From Acetobacteraceae bacterium B3987 (GTDB lineage Bacteria > Pseudomonadota > Alphaproteobacteria > Acetobacterales > Acetobacteraceae): a stretch of 64,000 nt of DNA. Under the pieces are notes generated by a model, which worked only from the letters and a program-made list of their open reading frames with translations, was not told the DNA's origin and ran no database searches. This document shows, piece after piece, positions 47,475 through 55,929 of this stretch. The stretch lies in assembly GCA_026537415.1 (NCBI GenBank), contig JAFNMF010000001.1, forward strand, positions 668,712 through 732,711. Reading direction: 5' to 3'. The position numbers and the translations under genes were made by a program. Position 1 is the stretch's first letter; the number at the start of each line of letters is the position of its first letter.

Positions 47475-48815
47475 TCACACCTTTGGCTCTTCTTTCCAGA
47501 TACCTTCCCTCGTGTGACGAAGAGCTATCCCCGGCACGAAATCAGGCCGCCATATCTTGGGTACGCCGACCTTCTGGGACAGATAGATGCCCGTATGGCC
47601 AGAACAGAGATAGGCAATGAAACAGCCCGTCGCATAATAGACGATGTTTGCCCCGCCAAAGAGCTCCACCCCCATAACCGTACAGGCCAGCGGCGTATTC
47701 ACGGCACCACCAAACACGGCCACCATGCCCACACCGGCCAGCAGATCGCTGGGCACACCCAATACAGGCGCAAGAGCGTTCCCCAGCCCTGCCCCAACAA
47801 AGAACAGTGGCGTGACTTCACCCCCTTTATACCCTGTGGCAAGGGCAATGACAGTGAAGACCAGCTTCAACAGCCAGCTCCAGTCATAATGGGCCGTACT
47901 AAAGAAGTTGACGATGGAGGCCCCTCCTGCTTCTGGAGCCATGACACCCAGCCCCAGATAATCCCGTGTCCCCAGCAGCCAGACCAGCAAAATGGTCACC
48001 ACACCACCAATGGCAGGCTGCAACCAAGGTGTCGAACAGATTTTTTTGATGACCGGGCTGAGCCTGTAAACACCCTCGGCAAAGGCACGGCTGGCAAAAC
48101 CGAAGGCCACAGCCGCAATGGCAACCTTTACCCACAGCAGTGCATCGACATGAAATGGCACCTGCCCCGGTGCTGCAAGCCCCTTGAAGGTAACAGGATA
48201 AACAGCGTGGTGAATCCCCCACTGATGGCATGTCCAGTCCGCAATGATGGACGTCACCGCTACAGGCAGCAGGGCTGAATAATCCAGCGTACCAAGGGTC
48301 AGAACTTCCAGACCGAAGACAGCTCCCGTAATGGGCGTGCCATACACAGCCCCCAGACCCGACGCCACACCCGCCGTCAGCAGGATGCTCGTATTGCGCC
48401 TATCCAGCCGGAACCATGTCGCAAAACTGCTGGCAAGGCTCCCACCCATCTGTACGGCGGTTCCCTCACGCCCTACAGAAGCCCCAAAAAGATGACTGAC
48501 GACCGTACCGATGAAAACCAGCGGTGCCATACGCAAGGGCACCCCCTCTGATGGCTTATGGATTTCATCAATAATCAGGTTGTTGCCGCCGCTAGCACGG
48601 CCACCCCACCAGTAGTAGGACAGAGCCACAGCCACACCGGCAAAAGGCAGGCCATACAAAATGGCAGGATGAGCAAAACGATAATGCGTCACCCATTCCA
48701 GCATCCAGAGGAACAGGGCACAGGAACTGCCCACAACCACAGCCAGAGGCACCAGCAGCACCAACCAGCGTACAAGCCGCAGCAGAAAGAACGTAAATTC
48801 TTTTAAAGACAACAT
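47475..48815 (-). CDS. CLC-F type fluoride/proton antiporter
   Basis: A 446-residue CLC-family membrane protein with about ten helices. The anion-filter segment is GGNNLI (76-81) in place of GSGIP of chloride CLCs, and GREGTAVQ (115-122) holds the gating Glu117; YKGGEVTPLFF and SGHTGIYLSQ follow. Replacement of the filter serine is a mark of the fluoride-exporting CLC-F clade (family knowledge, recalled). A fluoride riboswitch directly upstream supports the assignment. The ATG at 48815 has GGGAG six nt upstream; an ATG at 48842 is less likely since it lies inside a leader hairpin. It is followed by the monooxygenase gene. Confidence 0.88.
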   Translation of the reverse strand: MLSLKEFTFFLLRLVRWLVLLVPLAVVVGSSCALFLWMLEWVTHYRFAHPAILYGLPFAGVAVALSYYWWGGRASGGNNLIIDEIHKPSEGVPLRMAPLVFIGTVVSHLFGASVGREGTAVQMGGSLASSFATWFRLDRRNTSILLTAGVASGLGAVYGTPITGAVFGLEVLTLGTLDYSALLPVAVTSIIADWTCHQWGIHHAVYPVTFKGLAAPGQVPFHVDALLWVKVAIAAVAFGFASRAFAEGVYRLSPVIKKICSTPWLQPAIGGVVTILLVWLLGTRDYLGLGVMAPEAGGASIVNFFSTAHYDWSWLLKLVFTVIALATGYKGGEVTPLFFVGAGLGNALAPVLGVPSDLLAGVGMVAVFGGAVNTPLACTVMGVELFGGANIVYYATGCFIAYLCSGHTGIYLSQKVGVPKIWRPDFVPGIALRHTREGIWKEEPKV

Positions 48816-48865
48816 GGCAGACTCCCTCACCAGCCCCTCCATATACGCTATGGGAGGGCATTATT

Positions 48866-48940
48866 GGCAGGAATCATCAGCCTTTCCCGATTACCCGGGT
48901 GGCGGTTCGGCCTGTGTGGCCCGGTGGCAATCCATCACCG
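48866..48940 (-). ncRNA. Fluoride riboswitch (crcB motif)
   Basis: On the minus strand, the leader reads GGTGATGGATTGCCACC at its 5' end, then AACCGCC, a central GGGTAATCGGGAA hairpin region, and GGCTGATGATTCCTGCC at the 3' end, matching the crcB pattern GGnGAUGGnnUnCnCC ... AACCGCC ... GGCUGAUGrCUCCUAC. Downstream, CCCTCCC (48858-48852) can pair either with GGAGGG (48840-48834) or with the Shine-Dalgarno GAGGGAG (48828-48822), and no T-tract follows, so control is probably at translation. Fluoride binding would free expression of the CLC gene. Confidence 0.92.
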
Positions 48941-48947
48941 TCCGTTA

Positions 48948-48977
48948 ACAAGACACCATCATGCCCTATTCTGTCAA
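48948..48977 (-). promoter_or_regulatory. Candidate promoter of the riboswitch-CLC transcript
   Basis: A perfect -35 TTGACA (48977-48972) is followed after 18 bp by a weak -10 TCTTGT (48953-48948). Initiation about seven nt later would fall almost exactly at the first base of the riboswitch. Confidence 0.5.
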
Positions 48978-48986
48978 GCAGACGTA

Positions 48987-49021
48987 AAAGAAAACCCTCC
49001 GCCAGCGAACTGACGGAGGGC
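48987..49021 (-). terminator. Intrinsic terminator of fusA
   Basis: On the minus strand, CCCTCCG-T-CAG-TTCG-CTG-G-CGGAGGG forms a long stem with a TTCG tetraloop, followed by TTTTCTTTT, about 30 bp past the fusA stop. Confidence 0.9.
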
Positions 49022-49052
49022 TTTCCTAAACGAATGATCGCTACAGGGCGTA

Positions 49053-51164
49053 TTAGGAACGCTCTGCGATGATCTCATCCTGCACGTTCCGCGGCACCGG
49101 CTCATAGTGATGGAACTGCATGGTGAAAGACGCACGGCCCTTCGTGGCAGAACGCAGATGGGAAATGTAACCGAACATTTCCTTCAGCGGCACCTGAGAG
49201 CGGATCAGAACGGTAGAACCGGACGTTTCCTGATTCTGGATGATACCACGACGACGGTTCAAGTCACCCACCACGTCACCAACGTGATCGTTCGGTGTGG
49301 TGATTTCCACATCCATGATCGGCTCCAGAATGACCGGACCGGCCTTTTTCATACCTTCACGGAAGCAAGCCTTAGCGGCGATTTCGAAGGCCAGAGCGGA
49401 GGAGTCAACGTCGTGGTACTTACCGTCTTCCAGAGTGAACTTGAAGCCCACTGTGTCGAAGCCAGCCAGCACACCCGTCGTGGACTGCATACGCACGCCC
49501 TTTTCGACAGCCGGGATATATTCCTTCGGCACGGCACCACCGACGATCTTGTTCTCGAAGAGAATCTCTTCGGCACCCTTCTCTGTCAGCGGCTCGAAGG
49601 TGATCTTCACCTCAGCGAACTGACCAGAACCACCGGACTGCTTCTTGTGGGTGTAGGTCTCGGTGTGGGACTGAGTGATCGTCTCACGGTAAGCAACCTG
49701 CGGGGCACCGATGTTGGCATCAACGCCATATTCACGGCGCAGACGGTCCACGATGATGTCCAGATGCAGCTCGCCCATACCGGAAAGGATGGTCTGACCT
49801 GTTTCCTGATCTGTCCGCAGATGCAGGGACGGGTCCTCAGCCGTCAGCTTCTGGAGAGCCAGCGTCATCTTCTCGACGGCATCCTTGGTCTTCGGCTCGA
49901 CAGAGATGTCGATCACCGGAACCGGGAACTGCATACGCTCCAGAACCACCGGATCAGCAGCATCAGCCAGCGTGTCACCCGTCACGGTGTCTTTCAGACC
50001 AACGAAGGCAGCAATGTCACCAGCACCGACAGACTTCACTTCCTGACGCTTGTCAGCGTGCATCTGGAACATGCGGCCAACGCGTTCCTTCGTACCCTTG
50101 GTGGTGTTCAGCACGGTATCACCCGTGTTCAGCACGCCACGATAGACACGAACGAAGGTCAGTGTACCGTACTTGTCGGAGATGATCTTAAAGGCCAGAC
50201 CAGCAAACTTGCCTTCCGGGTCAACCGGGATGATCGGCAGGAAGCTCTCGTCAACTTCCTTGTCTTCCGGCGGAGCAATACGGATGCCCTCAACCTCGTC
50301 CGGAGCCGGGAGGTAGTCGATCACGGCATCCAGCAGCGGCTGCACACCCTTGTTCTTGAAGGCCGTACCGCACAGGACAGGGCGGAACTCACCAGCAATG
50401 GTGCCCTTCTTGATGCAACGCTTCAGAGTAGCAATATCGACTTCGCCCTTGTCGAAATACTCTTCCATAGCGGCGGTATCAACGCTCAGAGCCGTATCAA
50501 GCAGGTTCTGACGTGCTTCTTCAGCACGTTCCTTCATGTCGGCCGGAATTTCTTCGTAGTGGAACTTAGCACCCAGCTCACCGCCTTCCCAGACGATGGC
50601 GCGCATTTCCACCAGGTCAACAACACCAACCATGTTTTCTTCAGAACCAATCGGCAGCTGAAGCGGAATGGCCACGATGTCCAGCTTCTCCTTCAGGGTG
50701 CTGAAGGCGTAATCAAAGTCGGCACCGGTACGGTCCAGCTTGTTGATGAAGATGATACGGGGCACGTTGTAGCGGTCAGCCAGACGCCAATTGGTCTCGG
50801 ACTGCGGCTGCACACCGGCCACACCTTCAATCACGAAGATGGCGCCATCGAGCACACGGAGGGAACGGTTCACCTCGATGTTGAAGTCGATATGGCCAGG
50901 TGTGTCGATGATGTTGATGCGGTGGCCGTTCCACTCACAGGTCACAGCAGCGGAGGTAATGGTGATACCGCGCTCACGCTCCTGTTCCATGTAGTCGGTC
51001 GTGGTGTTCCCGTCATGCACTTCACCGATACGGTGGGACATACCGGTGTAATAGAGCATGCGCTCTGTTGTCGTCGTCTTACCGGCGTCAATATGAGCGG
51101 TAATACCGATGTTGCGAATCTTTGAGAGAGCGGACTTCGCGCCCTGAACGCTGTCGTCGGTCAC
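49053..51164 (-). CDS. fusA: Translation elongation factor G
   Basis: A 703-residue GTPase that drives ribosomal translocation and, with RRF, recycling. G1 is [16 protein letters not shown]2/G3 [15 protein letters not shown] and DTPGHIDF, G4 NKLDRTGAD, and domains II-V follow in full length ([40 protein letters not shown]). The start is a GTG with GGAGG six nt upstream; the ATG at 51197 is not supported. It lies downstream of rpmB instead of in the usual str operon with rpsL, rpsG and tuf, so a second copy may exist elsewhere. Confidence 0.95.
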   Translation of the reverse strand: MTDDSVQGAKSALSKIRNIGITAHIDAGKTTTTERMLYYTGMSHRIGEVHDGNTTTDYMEQERERGITITSAAVTCEWNGHRINIIDTPGHIDFNIEVNRSLRVLDGAIFVIEGVAGVQPQSETNWRLADRYNVPRIIFINKLDRTGADFDYAFSTLKEKLDIVAIPLQLPIGSEENMVGVVDLVEMRAIVWEGGELGAKFHYEEIPADMKERAEEARQNLLDTALSVDTAAMEEYFDKGEVDIATLKRCIKKGTIAGEFRPVLCGTAFKNKGVQPLLDAVIDYLPAPDEVEGIRIAPPEDKEVDESFLPIIPVDPEGKFAGLAFKIISDKYGTLTFVRVYRGVLNTGDTVLNTTKGTKERVGRMFQMHADKRQEVKSVGAGDIAAFVGLKDTVTGDTLADAADPVVLERMQFPVPVIDISVEPKTKDAVEKMTLALQKLTAEDPSLHLRTDQETGQTILSGMGELHLDIIVDRLRREYGVDANIGAPQVAYRETITQSHTETYTHKKQSGGSGQFAEVKITFEPLTEKGAEEILFENKIVGGAVPKEYIPAVEKGVRMQSTTGVLAGFDTVGFKFTLEDGKYHDVDSSALAFEIAAKACFREGMKKAGPVILEPIMDVEITTPNDHVGDVVGDLNRRRGIIQNQETSGSTVLIRSQVPLKEMFGYISHLRSATKGRASFTMQFHHYEPVPRNVQDEIIAERS

Positions 51165-51280
51165 GGGAAACCTCCAAAATGCAAGGAAAGGTGCCACCGC
51201 CTAAGCCGGGGCACCCTCATCAAACCCTGTATGAATACCAGAAAATGGACTGTGCCGGCAGAGTCACCCCGGAACAGCCG

Positions 51281-51305
51281 CCCGCCCTATGAGTAAGGGC
51301 GGGCC
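51281..51305. other. GC-rich stem-loop between rpmB and fusA
   Basis: A 9-bp perfect stem (GCCCGCCCT / AGGGCGGGC) with a 7-nt loop, just past the rpmB stop. It lacks a T-tract, so it may protect the rpmB mRNA end or act as a weak attenuator between the two genes. Confidence 0.5.
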
Positions 51306-51318
51306 TCAAGCCGCCTGA

Positions 51319-51624
51319 TTAGGCAGCCGGCTGGGCAGCCTTACGCTCCTGAACACGCAGGATGCGACGCTTGATAACAAGAGCCTCTGGCGTCAGTTTC
51401 CGGTTCGGTGTGCCCAGCAGGAAGGAATCAAGCCCGCCATTATGCTCAACCGTACGGATACCCTTGGCAGACAGGCGCATACGCACCGGAGCCTCAAGGA
51501 TATCGGAAAGGAGCGTGGCTTCCTGAAGGTTCGGGAGGAAACGGCGACGGGATTTGTTATTGGCGTGGCTGACGTTATTGCCCGTCAGCACCCCTTTGCC
51601 CGTGACATGGCAACGGCGAGACAT
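51319..51624 (-). CDS. rpmB: 50S ribosomal protein L28
   Basis: A 101-residue ribosomal protein starting [34 protein letters not shown], the standard L28 N-terminus. The ATG at 51624 has GAGGAAG upstream; the reading frame is open to 51816, but the upstream part is unrelated to L28 and overlaps the ABC transporter gene. It lies upstream of fusA on the same strand, separated by a stem-loop. Confidence 0.97.
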   Translation of the reverse strand: MSRRCHVTGKGVLTGNNVSHANNKSRRRFLPNLQEATLLSDILEAPVRMRLSAKGIRTVEHNGGLDSFLLGTPNRKLTPEALVIKRRILRVQERKAAQPAA

Positions 51625-51758
51625 AGAACTTCCTCGATACTGTGATACGCAGAGCCGCAAAAACAGCTTAGCGTGTTCCGTAAATAAGGCGGGCTTATGA
51701 CGTATAGACGCTGATACGTCAAGTCTTTCCTGCCTTTCATACCGACAGAAGCAGCCCG

Positions 51759-53564
51759 CTACCCCTCTACAACTGAATGACCTGTAACGGAACCCCCTCT
51801 CGCCTGCAATCTCCACATTCCTGCGTAAATACCGCCTTTTTCCAGAAGATCGTGATGAGTTCCCTCCTCCACCACCTGCCCAGCCTCCATGACCAGAATA
51901 TGGTCAGCACGCTGGATTGTAGAAAGGCGGTGGGCAATCACAACCGTTGTCCGCCCGGATGACAGCGTCATAAGTTCCTTCTGTATGGCGTCTTCCGTTC
52001 TGGTATCCAATGCGCTGGTTGCCTCATCTAACACAAGCAGGCGGGGGCTACGCAGAAGAACACGAGCAATGGCCATTCTCTGTCTCTCTCCACCTGAGAG
52101 ACGCACGCCCCGCTCTCCAACCAGCGTATCGAACCCATCCGGCAATCTTTCAATAAGTGGCCCCAACTGCGCTGCTTCAGCGGCCTGACGAATATCAGCT
52201 ATTCCAGCCCCTACCCGTCCATAGGCGATATTTTCGGCAATCGTGTCATTAAAGAGTGACGTATCCTGCGCCACCACACCAATCTGCGCCCGTAAGACTT
52301 CAAGTGACAAGTCCGTAAGGGGCACATCTTCCATCAGGACCACTCCTTCCAGAGGGTCATACAGACGGCTGATGAGCTTCGCTAACGTCGATTTACCAGA
52401 CCCGCTACGCCCCACCACGGCAAGCATCCTTCCAGCCTTCAACCGAAAGCTGACATCCCGCAGGATCAACCTTTCCGGCTCATAACCAAAAGCAACATGC
52501 CGCATCTCCAACGTAACGCCCCTAGGGTGCCCTATGGGTAATGGCACAGGCTCTTGCGGTGACTGTATCTCTGGCTCCAGAGCCATGAGTTCCAAATAGG
52601 CTTCCATATCAACACGGGCATTACGCCAACCCGCACCAACATAATTCAAAGCCCCAACTGAGGCATAAACACTCCGAAGATACGTGCCCATCAGCACAAA
52701 TTGTGCAACACCGAGTCGATGAGCTTCAATATCCAGTATGGCCATCCCCAGTAACGAGGCTGTTGCCAGAGAAATCAGAATATTACGAACAGCCTGAGAA
52801 CTTCCAATAAGCCTCTGCAACCGTGCTTCAGCTGCATTCAATGACTTCCATATCTTTTCCTGCCGTTGGCTTTCATAAGTGGCATTACCAAAAGTCCGGA
52901 CGATATCGGCATTCAACAGACTGTCGACAAGATGACGATGTGCATGGCTATTTGCCTGATTACGCTCCCTGCGGGCCTGCATCCGCCAGCGAGTAAAAAG
53001 AAATGATATACCCGCATAAAGAAGCAGCGTGCCGCAGAGCAGCACCAGATACCAGCCATTAAAAACATGCAGTACCACCAAGAATGTCAGACCCAACCCC
53101 AGAAGGTTCGGCATGACATTAGAGAAAGCCATATCCACGATCGTACTGGCCGCATCAGCACCTCTATCGATGGTACGGGTCAAAGCTCCAGTCTGACGCT
53201 TTTGATGAAAACGGGCACTCAGCTGATGGATATGCTCCAGCCCTCGTAAGCTGATCCGCTCTCTCAGAACTGTTCTTATCGGAACCATGAGAAGGCTACG
53301 CACCGGCCCTGCCACGGCCCCCAACATTCGTAAAACCGTATAACTTGCCAACAAGGCCATAATGGCCGCTAGAGTGGCCTCATGCCCTGAAAGCCTACCC
53401 ACCATGCCGCTGAACAGCCAGGGCGTGGCAACGGATGTAACGCTTTCCAAAATCAACAGAATACAAGCACAGCAGAACCGCAGTGACCAGCCTTTCAATG
53501 AGGAAGGACGAACCTGTTGCCAAAAGGTCCGCAAAGAGAGACGTCTATTTTTTGTTGATGCCAT
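51759..53564 (-). CDS. Atm1/MsbA-like ABC exporter (fused permease and ATPase)
   Basis: A 601-residue half-transporter. Six membrane helices occupy residues 25-320, with the motif [26 protein letters not shown] resembling the RQTG-RxIERG segment of Atm1-type exporters of glutathione or sulfur compounds. The ATPase has Walker [12 protein letters not shown], signature [15 protein letters not shown] and Walker [18 protein letters not shown]. It should work as a homodimer in the inner membrane. Substrate is uncertain; lipid A or drug export cannot be excluded. It is divergent from the Nudix gene. Confidence 0.85.
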   Translation of the reverse strand: MASTKNRRLSLRTFWQQVRPSSLKGWSLRFCCACILLILESVTSVATPWLFSGMVGRLSGHEATLAAIMALLASYTVLRMLGAVAGPVRSLLMVPIRTVLRERISLRGLEHIHQLSARFHQKRQTGALTRTIDRGADAASTIVDMAFSNVMPNLLGLGLTFLVVLHVFNGWYLVLLCGTLLLYAGISFLFTRWRMQARRERNQANSHAHRHLVDSLLNADIVRTFGNATYESQRQEKIWKSLNAAEARLQRLIGSSQAVRNILISLATASLLGMAILDIEAHRLGVAQFVLMGTYLRSVYASVGALNYVGAGWRNARVDMEAYLELMALEPEIQSPQEPVPLPIGHPRGVTLEMRHVAFGYEPERLILRDVSFRLKAGRMLAVVGRSGSGKSTLAKLISRLYDPLEGVVLMEDVPLTDLSLEVLRAQIGVVAQDTSLFNDTIAENIAYGRVGAGIADIRQAAEAAQLGPLIERLPDGFDTLVGERGVRLSGGERQRMAIARVLLRSPRLLVLDEATSALDTRTEDAIQKELMTLSSGRTTVVIAHRLSTIQRADHILVMEAGQVVEEGTHHDLLEKGGIYAGMWRLQARGGSVTGHSVVEG

Positions 53565-53660
53565 AAAAACCTGATAGATATTCCACTGCTGCGACCGTGG
53601 CTGTCACTGGAAGAACTTTACACCCTCCCGTCCTTTCTGCCAGCATCTACCCACTGAACA

Positions 53661-54572
53661 ATGAAGCTGGAGCAGGCCACCTCTTACGCCATCGCCCCTC
53701 CCCCTCACATCATAAATGAGTATTTGAGAGACCTCATGCTGTCCTCCGCTGCCTCTCCCTTCCTCCGCCACATCAAACGGTGCCGCAATGTCACCCTTCC
53801 GGCAGGTCGCCTTCCTCTGCTGCACGACGGCAAAACCATCGGGCTAGTAGATCCCACCTGCCTAAGCTGGATGGCCGACCCTGCCTGCTCTGACCTACTG
53901 GCTGTGCATAACGATCACCTCATCTTATCAAGTGGCCAGAACCTACGGCAGATCAGCAACATTCTGGCACAACAAGAACGCTATGTGCCGTTCAATGAAT
54001 GGTTTGATGTCCGCTCTCCTGAAGGGCAGATTATCGGACAGATTGACCGTGGTTTGATCCCGGTCTTCGGCGTGGAGGCCTCTGGAGTCCATATGAACGG
54101 CCTTGTCCGGAAGGATACAGGCCTGCATCTCTGGGTCGCCCGCCGCAGCCCTCATAAACGACTGGACCCCGGAAAGTTGGATCATTTGGTAGCAGGAGGC
54201 ATGAGCAGTGGCCTCACACCAGAAGAAACAGTCATTAAAGAAGCCGAAGAGGAAGCGGCCATTCCTGCTGACCTCTCCCGTAAGGCTTATCATGCCAGTA
54301 CGCTTCGTTATGCGATGTCCCGCCCAGAGGGGCTGCGTCGTGACCGACTTTACTGTTACGATCTCTTCCTTCCCGAAGATTTCATTCCCCATATCAACGA
54401 TGGCGAAGTAGAATCTTTCCATCTCATGCCAATCGAAGACGTGTTTCAAAAGGTGCGGGATACAGATGATTTCAAATTTAACGTCAATCTTGTCCTTCTA
54501 GACCTTTTCCTGAGACTTGGGATGTTCGATAAGCAGGATGGCCCAATTCTGGCGGAGATTTTGCATGGGTGA
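53661..54572 (+). CDS. Nudix hydrolase with N-terminal DUF4743 domain
   Basis: A 303-residue protein with an N-terminal DUF4743 region (IKRCRNVTLPAGRLPLLHDGKTIGLVDP) and a C-terminal Nudix domain: LDHLVAGGMSSGLTPEETVIKEAEEEAAI (about 173-201). The same architecture in plant and yeast proteins (N-terminal part of Tnr3) hydrolyses oxidised forms of thiamine diphosphate, so a role in cofactor damage clean-up is plausible. Length fits the family. No thiamine genes or TPP riboswitch are nearby. The permease gene follows after 86 bp on the same strand. Confidence 0.88.
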   Translation: MKLEQATSYAIAPPPHIINEYLRDLMLSSAASPFLRHIKRCRNVTLPAGRLPLLHDGKTIGLVDPTCLSWMADPACSDLLAVHNDHLILSSGQNLRQISNILAQQERYVPFNEWFDVRSPEGQIIGQIDRGLIPVFGVEASGVHMNGLVRKDTGLHLWVARRSPHKRLDPGKLDHLVAGGMSSGLTPEETVIKEAEEEAAIPADLSRKAYHASTLRYAMSRPEGLRRDRLYCYDLFLPEDFIPHINDGEVESFHLMPIEDVFQKVRDTDDFKFNVNLVLLDLFLRLGMFDKQDGPILAEILHG

Positions 54573-54658
54573 AGCCCAATGACCGCCCTTTCCAGACCGC
54601 CCCACAGTAATGGGACATCCTTCTTTATTCTGGCAAGCTGACCGAGACACCACTCACT

Positions 54659-55774
54659 ATGACCACTCCTTCCGACAAAAAGCCTCCACAGCTCAGGCTT
54701 ACCCCACCGTCCAAAACCCTACAGAAACGCGCCCGCGGTTTTCTTGCGCTGTTCTTCGTGCTGGCTGCGCTCTGGACACTCAGAAGCATGTTACCCGCCC
54801 TGCTATGGGGCGGCATCTTTGCTATCGCCCTCTGGCCGCTTTACAGACGGTCAACACAACGCTTCGGCCGCACAATCTGGCTTCCAGCCCTCTTTACTGG
54901 CGTGCTGGCGTTGGTCTTTCTGGTGCCGGTGTCTTTCATCAGCATCAAAACAGCTGATGAAGTCCACTCCGCCTTTCTGTGGCTTGATTCAATCCGCCAT
55001 CAGGGTCTTCCCACACCGGCTTGGCTGGACCGTCTACCTGTAGCCTCCGGGCAAGCCAAAGCTCTCTGGACAGAACATCTCAGCAACCCGGATACGCTGA
55101 ATGAACTCTTCCATTCCTTAAATGTCGGCCATAGCGTTGCCGTGGGTAAGCAATTCGGGTCCGAAATCCTGCACCGTGGCATCCTGTTCGGCTTCTCCAT
55201 GCTGACGCTTTTCTTCCTGCTGAAAGATGGCGACAGCATTATCCGCAAGTGCATGATCGGGTCGCAGCGTCTTTTCGGGTCTCAAGGTGAAAGCCTTGCA
55301 CGACAGATCGTTGCCTCTATTCACGGTACCGTGTCCGGACTGGTTCTGGTTGGCCTTGGTGAAGGGGCCATCATGGGTGTGTGCTATATCATCGCCGGTG
55401 CGCCGCAGCCGCTCATCTTCGGTCTGGCAACAGCCATTGCCGCCATGGTGCCACTACTGGGCTGGATTGCCGTAACAGGGGTTTGCCTGCTGATTGCCTT
55501 CAAGGGCAGCATGTTAGCTGCCGCCATCGTATGGCTGATCGGCGCAATCGTGCTTTTCGTAGCAGATCACTTCATCCGCCCTGTCCTGATCGGGGGCAGC
55601 ACGAAGGTACCGTTCCTCTGGGTTTTGATGGGTATTCTGGGGGGTGCAGAAACATGGCAGCTAATGGGGCTGTTCATTGGCCCGGCCATCATGGCAGGAC
55701 TGCATCTGCTATGGACATTGTGGACCAGTAATAAGGTCTCTGCCCAGCGTACAACACATGTTGTGAAGGAGTGA
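54659..55774 (+). CDS. AI-2E/PerM family transporter
   Basis: A 371-residue membrane protein of the AI-2E exporter/PerM superfamily. It has an N-terminal pair of helices (AALWTLRSMLPALLWGGIFAIALWPL; LPALFTGVLALVFLVPVSFI), a central soluble stretch, and a C-terminal cluster of helices with the family regions GILFGFSMLTLFFLLKDG and VADHFIRPVLIGGSTKVPFLWVLMGILGG. Members have been linked to AI-2 export or Na+/H+ antiport; no specific substrate can be given here. It ends 12 bp before the tRNA-Pro gene on the opposite strand. Confidence 0.85.
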   Translation: MTTPSDKKPPQLRLTPPSKTLQKRARGFLALFFVLAALWTLRSMLPALLWGGIFAIALWPLYRRSTQRFGRTIWLPALFTGVLALVFLVPVSFISIKTADEVHSAFLWLDSIRHQGLPTPAWLDRLPVASGQAKALWTEHLSNPDTLNELFHSLNVGHSVAVGKQFGSEILHRGILFGFSMLTLFFLLKDGDSIIRKCMIGSQRLFGSQGESLARQIVASIHGTVSGLVLVGLGEGAIMGVCYIIAGAPQPLIFGLATAIAAMVPLLGWIAVTGVCLLIAFKGSMLAAAIVWLIGAIVLFVADHFIRPVLIGGSTKVPFLWVLMGILGGAETWQLMGLFIGPAIMAGLHLLWTLWTSNKVSAQRTTHVVKE

Positions 55775-55786
55775 AACCGCAGGAGA

Positions 55787-55863
55787 TGGTCGGGCAGGCG
55801 GGATTCGAACCCACGACCCCCAGTCCCCCAGACTGATGCGCTACCAGACTGCGCTACTGCCCG
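55787..55863 (-). tRNA. tRNA-Pro (anticodon GGG)
   Basis: A 77-nt cloverleaf: acceptor CGGGCAG/CTGCCCG, D-arm TAGCGCAGTCTGGTAGCGCA, anticodon stem TCAGT/ACTGG enclosing CTGGGGG, T-arm GTGGGTTCGAATCCC, with encoded CCA. Confidence 0.95.
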
Positions 55864-55889
55864 TCGTCCTGCGGTGAGGAAGCTCTAGC

Positions 55890-55929
55890 AGCCTCGGATT
55901 ATTCTTGCAATGGTCCGAGGCTTTTTTTT
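55890..55929 (+). terminator. Intrinsic terminator reading rightward past tRNA-Pro
   Basis: A 9-bp stem (AGCCTCGGA / TCCGAGGCT) with a 15-nt loop is followed on the plus strand by eight T, so it terminates transcripts coming from the AI-2E/PerM gene through the antisense of tRNA-Pro. The T-tract ends at the stop codon of the facing MerR-coiled-coil gene. Confidence 0.75.

Noticed and set aside
47475-48815. Ordinary chloride channel annotation for the CLC gene
   Set aside because: The GSGIP filter is replaced and a fluoride riboswitch precedes the gene, so a fluoride antiporter fits better.
49107-51125. 672-codon open frame on the plus strand, opposite fusA
   Set aside because: Antisense shadow of EF-G; long only because of the codon bias of a highly expressed gene.
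51625-51816. N-terminal extension of L28 by 64 residues
   Set aside because: The extension is unlike L28, overlaps the ABC exporter's end and lacks a ribosome site, while the internal ATG has a good one.
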